DNA from: CAXMQS01 sp036446035
Lineage (GTDB): Bacteria; Actinomycetota; Acidimicrobiia; Spongiisociales; JAOTWH01
Length of the DNA stretch: 19,381 nucleotides
Direction of reading: 5' to 3'
Assembly: GCA_036446035.1 (NCBI GenBank)
Contig: JAZFSG010000139.1
Location: 1-19,381 of the forward strand
Positions 14,239 to 19,381 of the stretch are shown here, in pieces; the stretch's first letter is position 1, and every line of letters starts with the position of its first letter. Below the pieces are notes generated by a model that saw nothing but the letters and a program-made list of their open reading frames with translations, had not been told where the DNA came from and ran no database searches. A program made the translations under genes and the position numbers.

Positions 14239-15722
14239 CACAATGCCCTCTCGTAGCGGACGATCAGCATGATGTCTTCCCTGCTCAACGTGAATCCGAA
14301 TGCCGGCATCCACCCGCGGCCGAGACCGTTGACTCCGTACTCGGCGCTCTGCTCGGAGCCTTGGGCCACGAAGTCGAAGTGGTCCTCGATGTCGGGGAAT
14401 TGGTTCAAGGCCTTGCCGTTGAGAAGCGAGGGACCCCAGGCACCGGAACCCGCCTCCTGCTGAAAGGGAACTCCTGCTGAGTACCCCGCGGTGTGGCAAC
14501 GAGCGCAATGACTGTCGTACAAACCGACGGCTCGCCGGGCGTCCTCGAGGTTGCCGTCGAAGGCGTCGCCAGCGAGAGCCTCGAGGTCGACGAAGTATTT
14601 AGCGTCCGCCTGGGCCTCCTCCAGGTAGGCGAGCCCGACCTCGGCGGTCTCAACGAAGGCCGAGTTGCTGAGGGCAGCGACGCGCAGGTTGATGGCATCC
14701 ACCTCGATGTCGATCAGCAACTGATCCAAGAACTCGATGTCGCGAAGTGGGTTGCCAGCACGATCTGCGTTGGTGAAGGCGTTGGCGGGGTCGAGGTCGA
14801 TCAAGTAGTCGTCGTCCTCGGTGACCACTCCCCACTTTCGGAACAAGGCGGTCAACTGAACCTCGGCACTGTCGCCGAGGCCATCGCGGTCCGAGTCGCC
14901 GGCGCTCGCGGCGCACGCCAACCCAACCAACTCCGCGGAGTCATCCGTACACGTACCTGTTGCCGAGAGCAGCGCATTGATGGTTGCAGGAACGTCCTTG
15001 ACCTCGTTCCAGATGCTGGGCTTGCTCTTGATCTCGTCGATGGCTGCCTGTTGCGCCTCAACGGCCGCGGCCACGGTTTCGCGTGCCCGGTCGATGCGAT
15101 CGAGGGCGAGGTTGACCTTGGTGTCAACGGCACCAACCGCGACCGACTGGTCGACCTGGATGGACCGCAGGTAGGCGACCAGTTGGTCGATCTGCTGGCT
15201 CGTCAGCGATCCGCCCCCCTCGAGCCCGGCGGCAGGCATCGGCGTACCCCGTCGCCCGAAGGTGATCCAGAAGCGGATCTCGTCCTCGCTGTAGCGAAGG
15301 AAGACATCGTTGAGAGATGGAGTGAACCAGAGGGTCTCATTGCCGCTGCGGGCCTCGATGAAGGTGGCGCCACCCCCTCCACCGTCAGCTCCGTGGCATT
15401 GGAGACAGAAGAAATGGTCGTACCAATGAGCGCCCTCTTCGATGTCGTGTTCGACGCGGCTTTCCGTTGCCGAAGCCTGGCGGGAGGCCTCGCCGAGATA
15501 ATAGATGGGGATGACAAGGGCCAGAACGGCCGAGCCGATTAGGGCAGAGAGAAGGACGGTGTTGACGCGTTTGCTCTCCAGCTCGTCGTCGGTCAGGAAG
15601 GGCTGAAGGTTCTGTGGGGTCGCCTCGAGGCGTTGCGGACGGCGGGCGTTGACAACAATGGCCGCCCAGATGAGCAAGGCGAACAGCGCGATGCCAACAA
15701 CGACTGCGCCGATTCCCTCCAC
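14238..15722 (-). CDS. Membrane-anchored diheme cytochrome c of the b6/Rieske complex
   Basis: This 494-residue protein has two N-terminal transmembrane helices (about 4-25 and 53-76), and a large domain that must be extracytoplasmic because it binds covalent heme. Heme site 1 is CLQCH (106-110) with axial Met162 in GTPMPAAG. Site 2 is CARCH (406-410) with Met472 in GRGWMPAFG. It probably replaces cytochrome c1 or f and takes electrons from the Rieske centre. Between the hemes lies an insert of about 240 residues with a helical part, two cysteines (258, 270) and a calcium-binding-like DSDRDGLGD (276-284). The start is GTG at 15722, supported by GAGGAG in the 11-base gap after the Rieske gene. 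The two-heme architecture recalls actinobacterial QcrC, but the insert is unlike the usual subunit. Confidence 0.88.
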   Translation of the reverse strand: MEGIGAVVVGIALFALLIWAAIVVNARRPQRLEATPQNLQPFLTDDELESKRVNTVLLSALIGSAVLALVIPIYYLGEASRQASATESRVEHDIEEGAHWYDHFFCLQCHGADGGGGGATFIEARSGNETLWFTPSLNDVFLRYSEDEIRFWITFGRRGTPMPAAGLEGGGSLTSQQIDQLVAYLRSIQVDQSVAVGAVDTKVNLALDRIDRARETVAAAVEAQQAAIDEIKSKPSIWNEVKDVPATINALLSATGTCTDDSAELVGLACAASAGDSDRDGLGDSAEVQLTALFRKWGVVTEDDDYLIDLDPANAFTNADRAGNPLRDIEFLDQLLIDIEVDAINLRVAALSNSAFVETAEVGLAYLEEAQADAKYFVDLEALAGDAFDGNLEDARRAVGLYDSHCARCHTAGYSAGVPFQQEAGSGAWGPSLLNGKALNQFPDIEDHFDFVAQGSEQSAEYGVNGLGRGWMPAFGFTLSREDIMLIVRYERAL

Positions 15723-15733
15723 TTAGGTACTCC

Positions 15734-16573
15734 TCAGGCCAGGCATGAAGGGCCTTGCGGGTATTCGGCCGTCTTGTCCTTCGCCCTGGCAGTTTGCACG
15801 ACTCCGCCGGTGTCGATGAGGAGCTTGCCGCTATCGCTGATGGAGATGGAGAAACGATCGAGGTTGCGCGGCGCGGGACCGGCCTGGTACTCCCCATGGA
15901 AGTTGTACTTCGAGCCATGGCAGGGGCACTCGAAGCCCTGCGACGAATCGCAGACCGGAACCCGGCATCCAAGGTGCACACAGCGCTGCCACAACGCCAT
16001 CACTCCATCGACGACAACAACTTCATCGAACTGGCTCGCATCGAGCTCGCCTTGGAAGGGGACTATGTAGGCCTGAGCCGCCGGAAGGAAGAAGGGGGTA
16101 ACGGTGCCGTCGGAGTTGACGAGCTGGAGCTTGATCTCGTTGAGGTCACCGCCCTCGATGACCGAACCGAAGGCTCCTGCCTTGAGCCGCGGCCAGAAGA
16201 AAGCGAGCCCGGCGAGGGTGAACTGGAGCAGGAACACTCCGAACACCGTGAGAACTGCCTTCCCGAAGAAGCCGCGCCGGGTGACGCCGTACTCCTCCTG
16301 CGACACAGCCGGCCGCGTCAGGAGGGGATCTTCGACGAGGGTCGGCTCCTGCGGCGGCGCCTCGCTCTCGGCTCCGGTGTTGGAGCCGACCGGTGCCAGC
16401 TCTTGAGGTACCAGCTCCTTGCTCCGTTTTCGATCGGCGGCCATGGCCCTTCTGTCCAGCTTGCCGACGGGAAGCTTGTCGCCGGACCGCTTGAACGCGA
16501 TGGCGAAGATCCCAATGGCTGCCAGAACCGCTACTGCGGCCGCCGCCAACGCGAAGATCTGGGTGCTACTCAT
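15734..16573 (-). CDS. Rieske [2Fe-2S] subunit of the quinol:cytochrome c oxidoreductase
   Basis: This 279-residue membrane-anchored Rieske protein moves one electron from quinol at the Qo site to the cytochrome c subunit. The cluster motifs are CVHLGC (Cys198, His200, Cys203) and CPCHGSKYNFHGE (Cys216, Cys218, His219). Cys203 and Cys218 form the conserved disulfide. An extra cysteine, Cys208, lies between them. There are two hydrophobic segments: one near the start (about 5-27) and one at 105-127, the latter following a twin-arginine-like TRRGFFGKA. The polar 75-residue stretch between them, with Pro/Glu-rich sequence, lies in the cytoplasm if the usual topology holds. I chose the ATG at 16573 because it overlaps the subunit IV stop as TGATG. 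A longer start at 16603 would lie inside the upstream gene. Confidence 0.93.
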   Translation of the reverse strand: MSSTQIFALAAAAVAVLAAIGIFAIAFKRSGDKLPVGKLDRRAMAADRKRSKELVPQELAPVGSNTGAESEAPPQEPTLVEDPLLTRPAVSQEEYGVTRRGFFGKAVLTVFGVFLLQFTLAGLAFFWPRLKAGAFGSVIEGGDLNEIKLQLVNSDGTVTPFFLPAAQAYIVPFQGELDASQFDEVVVVDGVMALWQRCVHLGCRVPVCDSSQGFECPCHGSKYNFHGEYQAGPAPRNLDRFSISISDSGKLLIDTGGVVQTARAKDKTAEYPQGPSCLA

Positions 16574-17460
16574 CAGAAGTCGAAGAACAATCCACTGTTC
16601 CACGGGAAGGTGAAGTTGAAGCCGGGACCCCTGAAGAAGGACCCGAAGATGGTCAGTAGGGCGGCAGCCATAAGGAAGAACGTGAAGATCATGATGGCCA
16701 GCTTGCGATCGGATGGGCGCGTTGACGGGTTCCGGTCAATATATGGAATCGCTGCCATGCCGGCGAGCCCGAGACCGGGCAGCAGCACACCGGCAACCTG
16801 GGGATCGAAGTAGGAGAGAACCTCCTGCAACCCCAGGAAGTACCAAGGTGCCTTGGAAGGGTTGGGCTGCTCGTTGAAGTTGGCCAGCTCAAGCAAGGGG
16901 GCATTGACGAAGACGGAGAAGATGACCAAACCGGCGGTCACCACCAGTAGCGCTACGAACTCGATGCCGAGGAGATGTGGCCATACGGCCACCTTGTCCT
17001 GGGGCTCGCCCTTGACCTGCTGGATTGGCGCCGCGCGCACGACAGTGAGGAGCCGCTGCGCCCTAACTCCCTCGGGGATGGCCGCAGGCGCAGCTGCTGC
17101 CGGTGCCGCCGCAGCTGCCGCCGCGACGGCGGGGGCAGGGGAGTCGGCAGCCGGGGCCGACGGGGTCACTCCGGCCATCTCGGCGAGTACCTCGTCGACA
17201 GTCCGACCGCTGGCCTTGGCTTTGGCCTCGGCCGAGCGCATGAGAAGCTTCTCGGGCATTCCGCTGGTGGCGGCCGCCGCCGCGGCTAGGTCGGCGCCGG
17301 ACAGCGACGCAGCCGCAGTCGGGGGCGCGGCTGCGGCCTCTTCTGCCGGAGCCGGAGGCTCTTCGCCGGTCATCTCGGCAAGGACCTCCTCGACAGAGCG
17401 TCCGGTCGCCTTGGCCTTGGCTTCAGCGGAGCGGCGGAGAAGATGTTCGGGGATGCTCAT
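16573..17460 (-). CDS. Cytochrome b subunit IV (PetD-like) with duplicated N-terminal extension
   Basis: This 295-residue protein has a C-terminal half (about 155-295) that is the PetD-like part of a split cytochrome b. It has three predicted transmembrane helices (162-187, 222-240, 253-274), the Qo-region segment NPSKAPWYFLGLQEVLSYF (200-218) and PYIDRNPSTRPSDRK. The PEWY motif of canonical Qo sites reads APWY here. The N-terminal 130 residues are unusual. Two copies of a roughly 30-residue helical motif occur at 3-32 and 68-97, each of the form PE-LL-RSAEAKAKA-G followed by a V-EVLAEM end. They are separated and followed by Ala/Pro-rich linkers. This looks like a flexible tether carrying two small interaction modules on the cytoplasmic side. 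The start abuts the cytochrome b stop (TAGATG). Confidence 0.88.
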   Translation of the reverse strand: MSIPEHLLRRSAEAKAKATGRSVEEVLAEMTGEEPPAPAEEAAAAPPTAAASLSGADLAAAAAATSGMPEKLLMRSAEAKAKASGRTVDEVLAEMAGVTPSAPAADSPAPAVAAAAAAAPAAAAPAAIPEGVRAQRLLTVVRAAPIQQVKGEPQDKVAVWPHLLGIEFVALLVVTAGLVIFSVFVNAPLLELANFNEQPNPSKAPWYFLGLQEVLSYFDPQVAGVLLPGLGLAGMAAIPYIDRNPSTRPSDRKLAIMIFTFFLMAAALLTIFGSFFRGPGFNFTFPWNSGLFFDF

Positions 17461-18237
17461 CTAGAGCGGCCCCGAGATGCCGCCGTCCTTGCGGACACGC
17501 CAGAAGTGCACGGCCATGAAGATCACGATGATGAACGGAAGCGCAAGGACGTGTAAGACGTACCACCTCAACAGGGTGTCGGCGGTGACCGCGAGGTCGC
17601 CAAGAAGGGCGAAGCTCACCTGGGGTCCGAAGACAGGGGTATACGCCGCCATGTTGGTGCCGACGGTTACAGCCCAGATCGCCAGCTGGTCCCATGGGAG
17701 CAGGTAGCCGGTGAACGACAGCAGCAACGTGAGGAGAAGCAGTACGACGCCGATCACCCAGTTGAACTCCCGGGGCGGCTTGTAGGCGCCGTGGTAGAAG
17801 ACGCGCGCCATGTGCAGGAACACTGTCAGGACCATCAAGTGGGCGCCCCAGCGATGGAGGTTGCGCACCAGGAGACCGAAGGCGACGCCTTCGTGGAGTT
17901 CGATGATGTCGAGGTAGGCCTGGGGGGAGGTTGGCCGGTAATAGAACATCAGGAAGATGCCGGTGATGGTCAGCAGGATGAAGAGGAAGAAGCTGGTGCC
18001 GCCAAGGCACAACGTGTACGAGAGCCGGACCGCGTGCCGCTTCACCTTCACCGGGTGCAGGTGGTAGAGCACGTTGTTCATGATCACGTAGGACCGGTTG
18101 CGGGGACTGTCGCTATAGCCATCGCGGAACGGCGAGCCGGGTCGGAAGATCGATGACCACACCTGAGAGGCCTTGACCTTCTGGCCGACCGCTCCCAGCC
18201 GCTCTTTCAACCCTGTTCCCGTCTTCTCTTCAGCCAT
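17461..18237 (-). CDS. Cytochrome b6-type subunit of the quinol:cytochrome c oxidoreductase
   Basis: This 258-residue, four-helix diheme cytochrome b corresponds to the N-terminal half of mitochondrial cytochrome b. Heme ligands are His128 and His142 in helix B, and His229 and His244 in helix D. The 14 residues between the helix-D histidines are the b6-type spacing, against 13 in mitochondrial cytochrome b. Cys77 in LCLGG aligns with the cysteine that covalently holds heme ci in b6f and Firmicutes menaquinol complexes. FYYRPTSPQAY and SFTGYLLPWDQ are further landmarks. The enzyme oxidises menaquinol, presumably, and pumps protons by a Q cycle. The start overlaps the ferredoxin stop as TAATG. 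The N-terminal 50 residues before the first helix are polar and cytoplasmic. Confidence 0.95.
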   Translation of the reverse strand: MAEEKTGTGLKERLGAVGQKVKASQVWSSIFRPGSPFRDGYSDSPRNRSYVIMNNVLYHLHPVKVKRHAVRLSYTLCLGGTSFFLFILLTITGIFLMFYYRPTSPQAYLDIIELHEGVAFGLLVRNLHRWGAHLMVLTVFLHMARVFYHGAYKPPREFNWVIGVVLLLLTLLLSFTGYLLPWDQLAIWAVTVGTNMAAYTPVFGPQVSFALLGDLAVTADTLLRWYVLHVLALPFIIVIFMAVHFWRVRKDGGISGPL

Positions 18238-18683
18238 TACCAGCGCATCCCGTAGCTATACCCGTTCTTGAAATCCCGTTGTCCGCTATCCGTGTGCCAC
18301 GGCGGTAGGTCCGCGACCTCCGCAGTGGCGGCGAGCGACCCCTCGAACTTGCCGAGCGTAATCACTCCGGTCGGGCATCTGTCGATACACAGCGCACATC
18401 GAGTGCACTCGTCTTCGTCCACGACGAACATACCGACCGCCAACCCGTCCGAGTTCGGATCGGCGGTGCCGACGGCCTCGGTGACTGACTCGACGGAAAG
18501 GTAGTGGATGCACTTCCAGGGGCAGATGTCGACACAGCCTTCGCACAGGATGCACTCTGCCTGATCGATGTGAAGGAACTGCTTGGGTTTGACGGAGGCT
18601 GCCATGAACGAACCGTCGACCTCGACGAGCTGGTAGTCGTCGCGAAAGGGTGGTGTCTCGAACCAGACATCGGTCTTCGCCAT
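18237..18683 (-). CDS. 2x[4Fe-4S] ferredoxin-like subunit in the cytochrome b6 operon
   Basis: This 148-residue cytoplasmic iron-sulfur protein has two full cluster motifs. The first is Cys44, 47, 50 and 54 in CILCEGCVDICP. The second is Cys93, 96, 99 and 103 in CTRCALCIDRCP. An additional Cys58 follows motif one. The N-terminal ~38 residues and the C-terminal ~40 residues, which end DFKNGYSYGMRW, are extensions beyond a minimal ferredoxin and could dock it to the membrane complex. No signal peptide or membrane segment is present. Its start overlaps the stop of the upstream membrane protein gene (TGATG) and its stop overlaps the cytochrome b start (TAATG), so its stoichiometry is probably tied to the complex. 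Such a subunit is not part of standard bc1 or b6f complexes. Confidence 0.9.
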   Translation of the reverse strand: MAKTDVWFETPPFRDDYQLVEVDGSFMAASVKPKQFLHIDQAECILCEGCVDICPWKCIHYLSVESVTEAVGTADPNSDGLAVGMFVVDEDECTRCALCIDRCPTGVITLGKFEGSLAATAEVADLPPWHTDSGQRDFKNGYSYGMRW

Positions 18684-19300
18684 CAGCGGTCACCCTTGAT
18701 GACGGGTCGGCCGTAGTCCGAAAGCACAGTTGGTTTCTCTACCGGCCCGCGCTTGGCCCGCTCTTGCACCTGATAGATCCCGACCAACATGGCGACCAAG
18801 ACCCCAGCGCTGTAGCCGCCGGAGACGGCGTCCTTGATAGCCCCGTAGCTGATCGAGAGAGAGTTGTTGAGCGTCAGCCAGCGGGGAAGCGTGAACGCGA
18901 CTTCTTGGGAGGTCCACTGGAACTCGCCTTGGGTCAGCGCCAACCACTCGTTGGGGATGATGGCGAACCACACCAGTGTCTCGAGCGTGAAGAGGGCTGC
19001 TCCGACGCTGGCTCTGGCCCACGTCATCGGCTTGTCCCAGATCCAGACGACGACGACTCCGGCGATCAGAATCTGGCTGCCGACCAGCGACACGATCTTG
19101 GCGCCGATAACCCATTGCCATCCTCGCGGGACGTGCGGATAGATCTCTTGATTGAGCGAGTTCAACTCGGGCAAGCCGGTGAAATGGACAGCCATGAAGC
19201 CGCCAGCGAACACCGCGGCTCCGCCGATTACGGCGAGCAATCCGAGTCGTCGTAGCTGTGCGCGGTCCAACGCGTCCTTCCGCCTGTCAGGGGCGGTCAT
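18683..19300 (-). CDS. Membrane protein, first gene of the cytochrome b6/Rieske operon
   Basis: This 205-residue protein has four predicted transmembrane helices at about 18-40, 63-88, 97-116 and 155-177. The loop between helices 3 and 4 is long and aromatic (IPNEWLALTQGEFQW). It starts with a basic cytoplasmic tail, MTAPDRRKDALDRAQLRRLG. A few histidines (His39, His56) lie near the ends of helix 1 and its following loop. There is no pair arrangement that would prove heme binding. Its stop overlaps the ferredoxin start (TGATG), so the two proteins may work as a pair, for example as a membrane anchor for the ferredoxin. I do not recognise the family. The ATG at 19300 has AAAGG ten bases upstream, a weak Shine-Dalgarno sequence. 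Confidence 0.8.
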   Translation of the reverse strand: MTAPDRRKDALDRAQLRRLGLLAVIGGAAVFAGGFMAVHFTGLPELNSLNQEIYPHVPRGWQWVIGAKIVSLVGSQILIAGVVVVWIWDKPMTWARASVGAALFTLETLVWFAIIPNEWLALTQGEFQWTSQEVAFTLPRWLTLNNSLSISYGAIKDAVSGGYSAGVLVAMLVGIYQVQERAKRGPVEKPTVLSDYGRPVIKGDR

Positions 19301-19381
19301 TGTATTCGTGCCTTTATGGCTGTGAAATCCATTGGCGATGCCTTTGAATATCCCAATGTGGGTCGTGACAATTAAGCTCGC
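19301..19381 (-). promoter_or_regulatory. Upstream region of the respiratory operon
   Basis: These 81 bases precede the first gene of the operon and are visibly more AT-rich than the coding DNA. TGCCTTT occurs twice (about 28 bases apart) and CCCAATGTGGG forms a small inverted repeat. TTGTCA could be a -35 box, but no -10 box at the usual distance is convincing. I see no full Rex site here; a single TTCACA half-site on the minus strand is not enough. Confidence 0.35.

Noticed and set aside
14493..15542. Long open frame (349 codons) on the + strand
   Set aside because: It lies wholly antisense to the diheme cytochrome c gene, whose heme motifs and operon overlaps are clear. The frame is open because of high GC at third positions.
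15755..16813. Open frame of 352 codons on the + strand
   Set aside because: It is antisense to the Rieske and subunit IV genes, its composition is rich in Arg/Glu/Gly, and it shows no recognisable motif.
19301..19381. Possible Rex site upstream of the respiratory operon
   Set aside because: Only one half-site (TTCACA) is visible and no matching TTGTGA partner lies at the right distance.

Overview
The window looks like chromosomal DNA from a high-GC actinomycete, most likely a member of the Acidimicrobiia or a close relative. This is inferred from four things: high GC throughout, a bacterial proteasome activator (Bpa) homologue, a Rex regulator with an apparently leaderless promoter, and a quinol:cytochrome c oxidoreductase operon with a split b6-type cytochrome b. 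No taxonomic marker gene such as rRNA is present, so the assignment is tentative. I see no tRNA, rRNA, CRISPR array, transposase or phage gene.

Layout. Bases 1-6230 carry mixed metabolic genes. They are a partial lipoprotein (-), homogentisate 1,2-dioxygenase (+), and then a minus-strand series: a tandem-duplicated membrane protein, a pirin, a secreted PQQ-type sugar dehydrogenase and a metallo-beta-lactamase-fold hydrolase. The sugar dehydrogenase and the hydrolase are separated by 262 bases rich in G/C hairpins and repeated words. The hydrolase gene is flanked by a perfect 12-bp inverted repeat. Bases 6447-9750 hold a HAD-family hydrolase (+), a GerMN/Gmad2-type lipoprotein (-), the proteasome activator (-) and an orphan type IV pilin-like protein (+). 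Bases 9747-13069 hold an EAL protein with a degenerate GGDEF motif and a PolX-type DNA polymerase/PHP nuclease, both on the minus strand. Rex (13154-13783, +) is divergent from polX. A near-consensus Rex operator lies between them.

The most coherent unit is a seven-gene minus-strand operon, 19300 down to 13780. In order it encodes a membrane protein of unknown function, a 2x[4Fe-4S] ferredoxin, b6-type cytochrome b, subunit IV, a Rieske protein, a diheme cytochrome c and a second membrane protein of unknown function. Neighbouring genes overlap by one base (TGATG or TAATG), abut, or are separated by 11 bases, so they are almost certainly co-translated. The cytochrome b keeps a CLGG cysteine equivalent to the one that holds heme ci covalently in b6f complexes, and it has b6-type spacing of the helix-D histidines. 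A ferredoxin gene in the same operon suggests that this complex could exchange electrons with cytoplasmic ferredoxin near heme ci. That is my leading candidate for an under-described system here.

The subunit IV also has an unusual cytoplasmic N-terminal extension with two copies of a roughly 30-residue helical motif joined by Ala/Pro linkers. Rex, an NADH/NAD+ sensor that commonly controls respiratory genes in actinobacteria, is convergent with this operon and shares a CTAG stop-codon overlap with its last gene.
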